A DNA stretch of 64,000 bases from Narthecium ossifragum (taxonomy: Eukaryota; Streptophyta; Magnoliopsida; Dioscoreales; Nartheciaceae): the NCBI GenBank assembly GCA_963920575.1, contig OY986965.1, positions 3,905,072 to 3,969,071 on the forward strand, written 5' to 3'. Numbering within the stretch: the stretch's first letter is position 1; every line of letters begins with the position of its first letter. Shown here piece by piece: positions 40,118 to 51,858 of the stretch. The notes beneath the pieces are model-generated. The model ran no database searches. It was not told the origin of the DNA and saw nothing but the letters and a program-made list of their open reading frames with translations. A program made the position numbers and the translations under genes.

Positions 40118-40515
40118 CGAGAGCCAAAAGAACAGTTTTTCACTCTGTAATATTATGGTATACTAAAGTTTTGAGCCTGGGAGACACCTGGGACTAGCTC
40201 AGCAGGACATGATGCCCATCCACTCTTTGCTTGGAGGACGGCGGCGTATACACTTCAAGATCAACAAATTTTGTGCAGTGCTGCAGTCAAACGCAAAACT
40301 GTGGTAAAATATATAGGCATCATCTCCTTAGTGCTGAGAAGATATAATTTTCACTAGCAATCTGCTGCGATCACACGTTTTACATTGGAATGATCATGCC
40401 TTCAAGCGGCAGTGATCCATTTTATGCAATGTTTTATTTACGACAATACTGTCCATGTTACGTCATAGCTAATTCAGCACAGTAATGAGAGTGCTTGTGA
40501 GTGATATATATATAT

Positions 40516-41040
40516 TTTTTTTTGTTTAGTTGAGCCCAAGGCTAGTTACATCTTGCACCTATCCGAAACTGCGCTCGGACGACACACCGTCCTCGCACAC
40601 TAGAATTCTCCCACTAGGCAAAACTAAGGCCTCCCTCGATAGCCTATCGGCTCTCTCATTACAAGTTCTTGGGATAAAAGTAAAAATAACTCCTTGGAAC
40701 TGGGCTGTCAATGTCCACAAACCTCTGATAATCCCCATTAGTTGTGCCGGCCACACCTCCCTGCCATTCAGATAATTAATAGTACTCAATGCATTTGACT
40801 CAATCAGAACATTTCTTTCATCTCTGATCCAAGCCTCTCAAGGCCAACCCAATCGCAAAAAGCTATGCTTCCTTTGCTGAACATGTTGAAGATGCAGCCT
40901 TTAGATTTCACAAGTCTCCTTCTACATCATGGAAGCACAGCACCCTGCACCAACCTTCTCCTCTGTTTCCTTCCAGGTAGCATCAACCTGCATGATAGTC
41001 CCATTCCAACCGTTTCTATGCTTCAAGATTGGAGCCTCAT
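40516..41040 (-). pseudogene. LINE 3'-end relic with RNase H (RVT_3-type) domain
   Basis: On the reverse strand the reading is LFAIGLALRGLD, then VIFTFIPRTCNERADRLSRE, matching the plant-type RNase H domain at the 3' end of L1 LINE polyproteins. An A-rich tail follows (a T run at ~40516-40523 on the plus strand). Frameshifts and stops break it. A diverged host RNase-H-like gene fragment is a less likely alternative because of the tail. Confidence 0.65.
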
Positions 41041-41720
41041 TTAAGATTGTTAAAATCAAATTATTAGATTACTCTTGCCTCTCAGTATAATGCTTAAAAT
41101 CAGGGCAGTGCAACTAACATGGTGTATGTTGCCAGCCTCATGCCTAAGCTGCAATGGAAATAATGATCAGAGAGGCGAGCATCCATCACAGGTCCATCTG
41201 AAAACTATCTTTATGTTCAACTCATAAAAAATAAAAAAAACTTTCTTTATGTTCTGGGTTTTTATGCTCCTTATAAATGATCCACATTTGCTGTGTATTA
41301 TTGTGTTTTTCCACGGCAATGGATTGGCTTATGTGAAGCACTCACTTTAAATTTCGGTTAAAACCGACAAACCAAACTTTTAGTCAAATAATCATTTTAT
41401 ATGTTGCAGACTAGATAAACTATAAGTTAAATTTCGGTTCGGTTTAGTTTGATTTTTACATGAATTTGATTCGATTTTTAAAATTTTAGACTGAATTAGT
41501 TCGGTCCGATTCTTGAAATCCTTTATCGAAAAAAGTTTGATTTTTCTATTGCAGATCCAAGACCGAACCAAAAAAGAGATGGCTCGGATCCAGCGGTACC
41601 AAGCCAAGTCTAATAAGCTTACCTGCTCAGGACTCTTAAATTATGTTGGTTTATTATGCGGCCCTAGTTGGAGGCCAGCTATCTTGGATCAAATTTCATG
41701 GGACTGGCCCACAGCTAGGC

Positions 41721-41772
41721 CTATCCATAGCACAGGTCTCTCTCTCTCTCTCTCGCTCTCTCTCTCGCTCTA
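41721..41772. repeat. (TC)n microsatellite
   Basis: CTCTCTCTCTCTCTCGCTCT repeats over about 50 bp. The surrounding 41340-42320 shows no recognisable gene. Confidence 0.85.
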
Positions 41773-42324
41773 CGCCAGGGGTGTCAGCCATCTTGATGGG
41801 CCGCCTCAAATTTGGAGGCCAGCTATCTTGAATTAGAACCATGTAAGGTAGACCCCTCCATGCATTAATATACTGCACTTGCTTGCATCGTCCTAGTTTG
41901 TGTGACACATGGTTTTCATTTTGTACCATAAGAATTTTTTATAGACCAACCTTCTATTTTCCTTCGCCGCCGCAGTCATAAGAAATTCTTTGGACCACTA
42001 ATTCTATCTTGGCGGACACCTTTTCTTTTCAAGTCACAATATTTGAAGATGGTGCCTAATGCCTTGGAGTTGGTGGTAGGGAATTAATAAACTACTATTA
42101 TTTTTTCTAGCCAGTTATTATTCCTATCCCTGTATGCGAAAGTTGTTGACGAAAGTACCAAAATGTGCAAAATAGTCTTGATTAGGTAGCCAATTATTAT
42201 TTGGTTGACTTGCGGCAAAGTTTGCAATAGTTTTGAAAGTGATATTTGCTGTCTTTAAATATCCATGTTTATATACTAGTCTTAGTCATGACTCTTGAAT
42301 TTGATAGCGGGCTGCTATAAGCAA

Positions 42325-42702
42325 AGGGCGTTGATTGGTGTATATGCTGACGTCATATGTGCATTACACATGTCCGAATCGATAGTAGACTACCGATTGA
42401 ATTATTCATCTAGTCCATCGGTAGTGAGATACCGATGGACTCTATCAATGAATCGGTACCGCACTACCGATTGAATTATTCATCTAGTCCATCGGTAGTG
42501 AGATACTGATGGACTCTATCAATGAATCGGTAACTCACTACCGATACAACTAATCGGTAGTGTACTACCGATTCATTAATGTAGTTCATCGGTAGATTAT
42601 GTATCGATGGACTAGACTATATGGACGAATCAGTAATACATTATCGATTCGATGGCATGTGTATTACACATGCCATCTGTCCATGTGCATAAATCATTTT
42701 CC
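42325..42702. mobile_element. Foldback MITE with ATCGGTA hairpins (copy 3)
   Basis: The ends are TTGATTGGTGTATATG and, inverted, TGATTTATGCACATGG. An inner palindrome is ATGTGCATTACACATG / CATGTGTATTACACATG. The array of TCGGTAGTGAGATACCGA dyads includes a direct duplication of about 90 bp. Flanks ATAAGCAA (42317-42324) and ATAAGGAA (42703-42710) differ at one base. Confidence 0.75.
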
Positions 42703-42710
42703 ATAAGGAA

Positions 42711-44133
42711 AGGGCAACTATTGCAGGTCAAAGTGAGTATTTTTTTTCTTTCTTATCAGAAAAACTATCTAGAGAATAAAAGAATAATTATAAAATCATA
42801 TTTTCTTATCCGTCCTCTTCCTAAAGAGAAGGAAAGAATAATTAGAGTAAGATCATGAATGGTTTTTGCTCTTCTTTTTCTTTTTCTTCTTTCCTAAAAG
42901 AGTGGAATTTTTTTGGCTCCACCCGACCGGGATGATGACTTTTTACCTGCTCTAAAAATAATCTTTTTGTAGATATGTTCTGCTGGAATTATACATCAAC
43001 CTTATAAGGAGCAATAATGATTAACCCTGCATTAATTCATATCAACCTAAGTTCTATTAATATTATCTTATGCAATATGCAAAGACTTATATTTATTTTA
43101 TATACCCTAAGTTAGACTTATAATATTTTATTTTATAGACTATGTTTTATGGTGGCAGTGAACAAAAAGCTATGACCAACCCAGCCGTCTAACCAGACAA
43201 ACTACAAGGAGTTTATTAAAATTTTATATTAACAATAACTAAAAACTGTGTCAGGGGCACAGGTGAGTACTAGTGTTATATATTCTTCAATTAGAATATT
43301 CAGAGTTTTCCACATCTATTTGGATTGTTTTTCAACAAATATTTAACACACGTGTCAGCACATAACAAAGTTTGTAGCTCGCTGGTTTACGATATATAAG
43401 GGTAAGAGTTTGCGATCTCCAGTGTGAAGGTTTATAAACGAATTATACCTTGACATTGCTGGTGGGGTCAATTTTGCTCATGGCTATTCAAATGGCTATT
43501 CAAATGAATGTGATAGCTGATAGTGTCGTCCATTGGGTAGTGCCATGAGGGCACAATTGTTCCTTGCGGTGGTAATGCAAGCACATGCATGACAATTTGT
43601 AGAAATCAGTATATAAGAATTTTTCCCCTTAACCTATATAACAAATTAACAACCTAATAAATAAATAATAATAACGAAGGAAATTTGTAATATTTGTCTT
43701 TTAGGTTTTTTATTTATATACTTTTCCAAATAGTAATATTTGTTTAATACATTTTTAAATTTCTAAATTATCTCTATATCATTATAAACGTCATATTTTA
43801 TCTAAATATCTTTATGATCAAACCATGGTTAGTTTTTAAATTTTGAACTATTTGCTGACAATTTTGAGCTATTTTTGTTTCTCAATGGCAATAATCAACT
43901 GTAAATAAATTTAAATTCTAAAATTAGTCACCATCAAAATTGGTCATAATAATACTTAAATAAAGATATTTTATCATAAGATATAGATATAATTTCACTT
44001 GAGGCCGTTGGAGCTATCGAGTCAACTCGTCGAGTTCGTCCCAACCATTGGAGCGAACCTACTTCTATAATTATAAGGGGGAAGGGCCGGCGGTACCAAA
44101 CAAGTATTTGGTATGGCTTAAACTCGCGGTGGT
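42711..44133. other. AT-rich intergenic sequence, nothing recognised
   Basis: Very AT-rich, with no convincing exon, RNA gene or complete mobile element. The phrase GTGTCAGGGGCACA near 43251 recurs inverted as TGTGCCCCTGACAC near 53198, suggesting a dispersed repeat. Confidence 0.5.
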
Positions 44134-44142
44134 ATTTTCTTC
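44134..44142. repeat. Left target site duplication of MULE-2 (ATTTTCTTC)
   Basis: ATTTTCTTC here is identical to 51773-51781, directly outside the two terminal inverted repeats. Nine bases is the usual Mutator duplication length. Confidence 0.93.
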
Positions 44143-44540
44143 AGGTAGTTTTAAATGCAATACAATATTTTATGTGTGCACCACCTAATATTATTACCCA
44201 GTATACCCCTATCGTGAGTTTACTAAAATGCCCTCAATTAACTCCCTTCATTAATTATCCAAAGCTAATTAGTGTAAACCCCTGGATTTACTGTGTGCAC
44301 CACGACCTATGAAGCATCGTCACCTACATCGTCACCTACAACCAGTGAGCTCCTCAACTCAACCCGTCTCCTACCTCCAACCTCAAAAAACCGTCCTCTA
44401 TCACCAACCTTACTTCTCGAAGCACCTGCAACACCTCCTCACGGTCACGAGGACCCATCTCCACCTACATTGCCTCCTACAGACCTCCACACATTGTGCC
44501 CAATCGACATCATTTCCACTCGCTCTAACGAGGGCTGAAG

Positions 44541-47500
44541 ATGGCTTCAGAAAGCCTATCATCCCCAGAGCACGCGGACGAAACGACGGGTCATCTTAAG
44601 GTATCGTAGTTCTCTTTTTTCGTTTCGTTTTGGATTTTTTTTTGTTAACCTGAAGTAGCGCGTCCTGATCGGTCAAACCAGGCCGGTCGTTGTTATATTT
44701 GTCGGTTATTTCAAACCGAACTTTATAATAATTATCGGCTTCAAAACCCCGATAATTGTATATTTATCGGTCCATACTAGCCGAAACTTTATATGTAACG
44801 GTTTTTTATAACCGATATTGTATGCGAAGTTCGGTTTCATAAAGCCGACTATAATTTTTCGGTTCGTATATACCGAAGATTTATCTTATATTCGGTTTTG
44901 AATAGCCGACTTTTGCATCATTGCTCGGTTGTTGGAAGCCCAACAATTCGTAAGTTATCGGTTTTTTTTATACCGAAATGAGTATAATAATTGTGATATG
45001 ACAGGACTATGCTTCCACTGCTGGCAGTGGTGTTGGAGATGCGATTGTCGTGGATTACACGTCGATGTTCACGGCTAACATGGTATGCACAACTGTTTTC
45101 TACTAACATGGTAATTTTTTTTTTCCAACTGACCGTTTTCTTATTCATGCATGCAGATATTTCACAGCCGTGAAACCCTGATCCAGTGGACTCAAGAAGT
45201 GGGTAGGCAGAATGGGCTGGTCATAGTGATCAAAAGCTCAGAGACGGGTGGGTTTGGTAGAAAACCAAGGCTCCTTTTGGCATGTGAGAGAAGTGGTGAA
45301 TATAGGGACTCGTCCCAATGGAGGAAAGTTGTTGATAAGAAGGCTCCGGCCAAGAAGAAGAAAAGCTGCGGCACTAAGAAATGTGGTTGTCCCTTCAAAG
45401 TCCGGGGACTGAAGCTACCATCCGATGATGACTGGATGATCAGGGTGGAATGTGGCGTGCATAACCACCCATCTGCACCTCATCTTGAGGGTCATGCATA
45501 TGCTGGGAGATTATCAGAAGAGGAACAAATGATTTTAGTTGACATGTCCAAGAGTCTAGTCAAGCCGAGGATGATCTTGAATACCCTGAAACAGAGGAAT
45601 GAGCACAATGTGTCAACCATAAGACATGTTTATAATGCAAGACAGAAGCATAGGGTAATTGAGAAAGCCGGTCGATCAGAGATGCAGCAACTCTTGGGCC
45701 ACCTAAATAATGCTTGTTATACTGAGTGGCATACGAGCAGTGATGACACATCTTGTGTCCGAAGCATATTTTGGGCACACCCGTCTTCGGTTGAGCTATT
45801 GCGTGCCTTTCCAGAGGTGCTGATTATGGATTGCACATATAAAACCAACAAGTACCGGCTTCCCTTACTCGAGATTGTTGGAGTGACGCCCACAGGTAAT
45901 TGACATATGAATTTGTTATAGTTTTCTATTAGTCACTATGTGATCGAGTAGGATTGATTTAGACGGTTAGTTGACTTTCTTGAATACAGGTATGACATTT
46001 GCTGGCGCCTTTGCGTACCTTGAGTCTGAGAGAGAGGAAACCTACCAATGGGCCATGGAGAAGTTAAAGTCACTGTTGGAGGGTTGCATGCTGCCCCGGG
46101 TTGTCCTGACTGATAGGGAACTTAGTTTGATGAAGGCTGTGCAGTCCGTGTTTCCTAACACCAAGAACATGCTATGTAGGTGGCATATCAACAAGAATAT
46201 AACAGCAAATTGTAAAAAGATGTTTGGGACAAATGAGAAGTGGAAATCTTTTCTGCTGAGCTGGGAGCTGCTTGTTAGTTCTGAGACTGAGACAGAATTT
46301 ATCCAAAATGTGGAGTCAATGAAGAAGTCCTTCTGCGGCTACCCAAGTGCTCTTGATTATGTCAAGGAGTCATGGTTGCTCAAGTACAAGGAATTGTTTG
46401 TCAGCGCATGGACAAATAAATGTATGCACTTCGATAATGTCACTACAAATCGGGTTGAGAGTGCACATGCAAAGTTGAAGAGGCATCTGGGGGCATCGAA
46501 CTGCAGTTTTCACACCTCCTGGACCACGATCAATGCCCTGCTCGAGCTCCAACACACGGAGATCCTTGCTTCTTTTGAGAAGAGCAAGTACATTGTGCAG
46601 CATGATTTCAGGCCAGCCATATTCCGAGAGCTAAGGGGTTTCGTCTCAAAAACCGCACTCGATATCATCTGTGCAGAGGCCAAACGAGCAGAGGATATAG
46701 GCCCAGACGAGCATGCTTGCGGCTGCCAAGTCAGGCGTACCCATGGTTTGCCATGTGCCCATGAGATTGCGGAGTACAGGCGAGAAGGCAGGGCTGTACC
46801 TCTCTCTAGTGTATATCATTATTGGAAGAAGCTGGATGTACTGCCTATAACCTCTAAGTCAGACTCAAACCTATCGTGCAAAAATGCACTGGCCCGTCTA
46901 GACAAACGGTTTGATGAATTGGATGACAATGGGAAGGTCCAGCTGTTGAAGAAACTGTTGGAATTGGAAGACCCATAATGTACTGCACTAGTCGAGCCAG
47001 AGGTGAACTTGAGGACACGAGGTCGCCCGAGTGCAAAGGGAAAGAAGCTGTCAATATCGACCCGCCGTGACCCATCTAGCTTCGAGTATGCCCCATCATT
47101 TAATGACAGTAACTGCCCATCTTTAGCTTCAAATCCGCCTAAAGTTGCACCCAACTCCACTGAGAGGACAAGTGTCAAGGCAAAGAGGATGCCAAAGGAT
47201 AGAGTGATCCGCACTCGTGCCGTAGCTGCCAGTACATGCCGTGAGGCATACTTGTCTCAGTTTCCTGAAGGTCTGCGGCCATATATAACACATGTGAGGG
47301 ATGTTGAAGCTGACGGTAACTGTGGCTTTAGGGCAATAGCCGGGCTGATGGGCTTCGGTGAAGACAACTGGCTCCAGGTGCGGAGGGATCTGGGGAATGA
47401 ATTGATGGCACATAGTACTGAGTACTGTCGGGTGTATCACGAGGGTGAGGTGAGAGTTTCAGAGCTTGCCAACAGGTTGGCTTATTATGAGAACTATCCT

Positions 47501-47866
47501 CCTGTTGATGGGTGGATGACCATGCCAGATATGGGACCTATTATAGCCTCTCGCTACGAAGTTGTCTTAATCCACATTTCCGCGAGTCAGTGCTTGACTT
47601 TCCTGCCACTTCGGAGCCCCCCGCAGCCGGCCCTCATGCGGAAGACCATCGCAATTGGTTTCGTGAATGGTGGACACTTCGTCATGATCCACATGCACCC
47701 TAGTCATCCTATCCCGCCCATAGCTAGGAGCTGGCTCAGATGCAGACAAGAATGTGCCAAGGGTTGGGACATCTATGACAAGCAGACCAAGCATTTCATG
47801 GAGATCAAGGGACCCAATGTTGCCACGAGGGAAACCATTGAAATTGGCGACAATGAGTCCACATAG
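44541..47866 (+). pseudogene. MULE transposase with C-terminal OTU domain (MULE-2, one in-frame stop)
   Basis: Four exons: 44541-44600, 45005-45082, 45157-45895, 45990-47866, in phase, 918 codons with the stop. Domains: FAR1-like zinc region (LACERSGEY, CGCPFK, HNH); MULE core with DCTYKTN, LTDREL and NRVESAH (catalytic D, D, E) and CRWH; SWIM finger (ACGCQVRRTHGLPCAHE); a basic AT-hook-like LRTRGRPSAK linker; OTU domain with DGNCGFRAI (Asp/Cys) and NGGHFVMIH (His). The only break is TAA at 46976-46978 in the linker between SWIM and OTU. It could be a CAA-to-TAA change, or it could make a transposase without OTU. The start ATG is the first that opens exon 1 in phase. Family members act in the nucleus on element ends; the OTU substrate is unknown. 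Confidence 0.92.
44668..44985. repeat. Hairpin array 1 of MULE-2 (transposase intron 1)
   Basis: About nine short dyads of the form TCGGTT...AACCGA occur roughly every 30 bp: TCGGTTATTTCAAACCGA, TATCGGTCCATACTAGCCGA, ACGGTTTTTTATAACCGAT, TTCGGTTCGTATATACCGAA and others. Spacers are AT-rich. The array lies between exon 1 and exon 2. Confidence 0.85.
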
Positions 47867-48184
47867 GTAGTTTGTTACTTGTTCTCCATCTAGCTTGTTA
47901 GTTTGTTACTGTGTGAAGACATTTCATGCCTTGCTGTTACTTGCAGGGGATTGAAGGCAAAGAAGGGCAAGATTGTGGCCAGGGGTTCCCTATTGATCAG
48001 GCAAAGAATATCGGAAATAAATCAGATCATCTAGTTCCTTGTACAGAAGCAGTCACTAAACTTATATGTTGTCATAGAATTGTAGTGTTGACATGAATTG
48101 TAGCTAAACTTATCTGTTGTCATTGTAGTTAAAGGTACAAGTATTGTAATTCAAATCATCTATTACTGTCAGTTGTGGAAACTT

Positions 48185-48725
48185 TCGGCTTCGTGAAGTC
48201 GTAAATGCATTTTATATTCGGTCATGTGATACCGGACATAAGGTTAATATTCGGTCCCAAAAGTCCGATAAATATAGTACGGTTAAAGGAAGCCGATTAT
48301 TTCACCAAATTATCGGTCCCGATAATCCGACAATTGACTATTAGTTATTCGGTCCCGATAATCCGACACTAGTCAATAATATTGTAAAAAACAATTCGGT
48401 CCCAATAAGCCGACAAATTCACATATTTTCGGTACTTAAAATCTCAAAATATGAACTTAAATCGGCTATTAGTTGTTCGGTCCCGAAAGTCCGAACATTT
48501 CATGTGGTGCACAATTCATTTCATGTAGTGTATTCCTTGAAAATTAAACGGATACCCGGCACCGTTTTTTTTATTTTGAAATCGGTTATTAAATTCTGAA
48601 AATAGGAAACGAATCGGTTATTAAAAACCGAATGAGTTATTCGGTTCCGAAAAGCCGACATTACTCTAAATTGTCGGTTACGAAATGCCGATATTTACGA
48701 TAATTAACGGTTTGTAAAACCCGAA
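48185..48725. repeat. Hairpin array 2 of MULE-2 (3'-3' gene spacer)
   Basis: About a dozen dyads such as ATTCGGTCCCGATAATCCGA, TTCGGTTCCGAAAAGCCGA and GTCGGTTACGAAATGCCGA lie between the stop of the transposase gene and the stop of the PMD gene. This is the position of the 626-bp palindrome in MULE-1. Confidence 0.85.
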
Positions 48726-48927
48726 CCAAGCTGTAAAACTTGTTAAGCTGGAGAAACCTGTGAACATTACATACAAAACTTAGCTGCCAGAGGTGAACAA
48801 AATTTACACACGCCCATAGGCCAAAAATGGACTTCCCAAGTGCGAAAGTCACAAAAATTTGGGATGCCAACTGAAAACAACCAAGTGTTTATAAGACGAA
48901 GTGTTTAACGTAACAACCAAGGGATGT

Positions 48928-50952
48928 TTAACAACCAGATGGGCCTTCCTCTTCTGATCTTCTACGAGTCCGCCTGACATATGATTGCCCGGAGTGGCTT
49001 CTATAGCCATGCCCAATCGCGCTGGCTTGACGCCATCTTCTTGTGTGCTCAGCGACACTTAAGTTATCTGCGTGCGCAACTGTATCGTCGATAATCTCCA
49101 TGCAACGATCAAACTGCAATCAGAAGACATAATAAAACTTATGAACGATACAAAAGAAACAAAATAATAATCTACAATCATAAACCTCAAGTCTAACATA
49201 CCGCAACATGTAAATCTACAGAAGGCTGATAGGATGATGTCTTGAATGATGGGTTTTGTACCCTCACATGTGAATGAGATCGGTACCATCCCATGTACTC
49301 GGGCACGCAATCGTGTCCCACCTTCGCAGCTTGAGCAGTCCTTGCTGCTCGTATCATACGGTCACCCCATCTGTTCCAAAACTCTGGCACGAAGTCAAAG
49401 GTCCTCTTGAATCCTCGCCCAGTCTTCCCGGCACACACAGATTGAGATGCCGGCTTAAGGGGCTCACCAGGAATTATCTGTTGAAGACCAAATTGACGAA
49501 GGACTCTGTCCGGATGATAAGGCTCGACACAATCCATCCCATGCAAAGTCTCGAAATAAAAACTGATGTCATCGCTAGGAAATGGTCCTCCCCTTTCGTC
49601 ACGGTAGGGATCCCACAAAACCTGTAACAAAGGAGCTTGCACGAGTAAATATCGTATACGGAAATTAAACGAGCTTGCACGAGGACACGACAACTCACCT
49701 GATGTTCTCTCAGATCATCTAACTCCTCACGCTTGACCACAGGGTTATCTGCAGGATTACCACCATCTCTAATAGGGATCCAGCGATACACACGCGGCTG
49801 GTCTGGTGTGTACTGCAGATCGCGGTGTGGATTTACGATCGTCGGCAAGTGATCGTATATCCATGCCTACAAATCATAAAAATAATTAGGAGAACAGGTA
49901 AATATGTGATCCACATGCCATACATGTGTGATGATATTACCTCCAACAATGTAAGGTACCCTCCCATTTGCTTCGTAGCCCATCTACTACCGGCACCCAA
50001 GTGTCGGTACAAGTACGCTAGGGCCGCAGCTCCCCATGCATATTGGGCCGTATTAGACAAGTCCCTCAGTGCAAAAAAGGTAAGACACATGCACTTTGCT
50101 CGCAGATTTATCACAAAATAGAGTGCAGCCGAGCAAGTAGAGCAAGTAGGCCTTTACTGAGCAATACAGGCCAACTTTCTCTATTTTGCACTCACTTTTC
50201 AGCCATGTCAGTCTAAGTGCCTTTCCTTTGTTCTTATTCAGTTGAGCCAGTGCGCTTTCCATAGAGACTCCCAATTGACTACAAACCAGCCGTGCTGCTT
50301 CCTCAGTGGCCATCTTGCAAAGCTCTACGGCCGGTCCAGTGACGGAGATACCCAGAGTGGTCCTCACATCAGCAAGTATGATGGTCATTTCGCCACATGG
50401 TAGGCGGAATGTGTTCGTTTCCGGTTGCCACCTCTCAACGAGTGCCGACACCAACACCTTACTGATTGTACTATATGTACAATCCAGCAAATTCCCCAGT
50501 CCTGACACATGCACGACCTCTCTGAATTCAGCCGTCTCCACGCTGCCCCAATCAGCCACCATAGTCCCGTGGGCCAAACATTTCAAAGGACCGCGTTCCT
50601 ACATCATTGAGTAAATAAAACAGCTGTTGTAACAGTAGTGAATAGTATATAATTAAGTAAAAATTACATTTAGTATCAAGTACTATACCACTCCATGCCA
50701 TATCCGATATGCAACATGGGTCCTGAACAGCGTTAGGATCGATTCATCTTCAGGCCCTCCAGGAATAGGCCCACTCGTATCGAACTCATCATCACCCGGT
50801 CGTGCCTCCCACAATGGCTCAATCGCATCAGCTGGAACCTCATTAGTCACCTCATGTTCCTTTCTTCTCCTTTGCCTCTCTGATGCCGTAGGGCGTTGAC
50901 GCATATTGTGGGGAAGAGGAAGAGGAGTCGAGCTCTCCCCTTTTCCTGCCAT
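48928..50952 (-). pseudogene. Plant mobile domain gene of MULE-2 (single-base frameshift)
   Basis: Five exons on the reverse strand: 50952-50689, 50598-49941, 49866-49699, 49621-49202, 49113-48928, all with GT-AG borders. They sum to 1696 nt, one base more than 565 codons. The extra base is in the run of six A at 50073-50078 (plus strand), where MULE-1 lacks it. Motifs: HVAYRIWHGV, ALVERWQPETNTFRLPCGE, LLGCTLFCDKS, YAWGAAALAYLYRHLG, WDPYRDERGGPF, EPYHPDRVLRQFG. These fit the plant mobile domain (aminotransferase-like) family found in many plant transposons and in host MAIN-type proteins. The start MAGKGESS matches MVRPRGKA of MULE-1 in position. A sequencing error in the homopolymer could fake the frameshift. 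Confidence 0.88.
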
Positions 50953-50964
50953 GCCTCCTGCAAT

Positions 50965-51400
50965 ACAAACATGACAAGTTTGGTTACAAAAACCCGAAAT
51001 TATACCTAATGTTCGGTTACAAAAACCCGAAATTATACCTAATGTTCGGTTACAAAAATCCAAAATTATACCTAATGTTCGGTTACAAAAACCCGAAATT
51101 ATACCTACTGTTCGGTTACCAACACCCGAAACAAAAAACAATCGGTTGTTTAAAACCGAACTATTCGAAATTCATCGGTCATAACATGCCGGAAATATAG
51201 TTCGATTTTACATAGCCGAATATAAGGAGACAAATCGGTTTAATAAAACCGAAATAATAAAATATCGGTGTTTTAAACCCGAATATGGGGGAAAAAACCG
51301 GTTTTCTAAGTCCGTTTAAAACCCCAAGGACTGCATCTGTCGGTTACGAACGGATTTACAGGACCGATGGTTTAAGAACGGATTTACAAGACCGAACTAA
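50965..51400. repeat. Hairpin array 3 of MULE-2 (PMD 5' region) with 33-bp tandem repeats
   Basis: From ~50975 to 51130 a 33-bp unit (TTCGGTTACAAAAACCCGAA plus ATTATACCTAATG) is repeated about five times. Separate dyads follow: ATCGGTTGTTTAAAACCGAA, ATCGGTTTAATAAAACCGAA and ATCGGTGTTTTAAACCCGAA. The array is directly upstream of the PMD start codon. Confidence 0.88.
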
Positions 51401-51772
51401 AAGGTTAGATGCTAAAATGATGCCGGCGAGTAAAATAGCGGACTAACCCGTAATGTGCTAAGAGGAGGGTCGCGACGGGAGGAGGACGGAGGTCGCGGCG
51501 ACGGGAGAGAGGGCGAAGGCTCCGGCGATGGTGGTTTTCTCCGACGACGAGGGTGGAATACGGAGGACAACGGCGAGTGCATGCGAGGGTTTAAATCGTG
51601 GGGAGAAGGGTAATATCGGATGTTACCCTCTCACCTGACTTAATTAACTAAGGCTAATATCATCATGGGAGGGTGGTGCACCCAGTAATATGTTGTAGTT
51701 TCAAAATTACTTGTGGTACACCTAGTAAAATGGGTGCATACATCAAATATTGTATTGCATTTAAAACCACCC

Positions 51773-51781
51773 ATTTTCTTC
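51773..51781. repeat. Right target site duplication of MULE-2 (ATTTTCTTC)
   Basis: Identical to 44134-44142; see MULE-2. Confidence 0.93.
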
Positions 51782-51858
51782 GGATGGTAAGTCCCTTTTC
51801 TTATCGAAAAGTCTTAAATGCCCCTCCTTTAAAAACTAACACCTAAAACCATGTCTCG

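Larger units (their letters stand above)
44143..51772 (+). mobile_element. MULE-2: complete 7630-bp OTU/PMD-type Mutator-like element
   Basis: The terminal inverted repeats are about 40 bp: AGGTAGTTTTAAATGC on the left and GGGTGGTTTTAAATGC on the right (inverted). Both continue through AATACAATATTT with about four mismatches overall. Exact 9-bp flanks ATTTTCTTC show a single clean insertion. It holds two convergent genes: transposase/OTU (+, 44541-47866) and plant mobile domain (-, 50952-48928), with hairpin arrays in the transposase first intron, the 3'-3' spacer and the PMD 5' region. Each gene has only one obvious inactivating change, so the element is young or recently active. Confidence 0.95.

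Noticed and set aside
44293..44599. Two overlapping forward open frames of 81 and 96 codons before the transposase
   Set aside because: They are P/S/T-rich leader readings in the wrong phase. The phase-consistent start is the ATG at 44541, which splices into exon 2.
50975..51130. Regularly spaced repeats resembling a CRISPR array
   Set aside because: The units are contiguous 33-bp tandem repeats without unique spacers, inside a plant transposon; no Cas genes.
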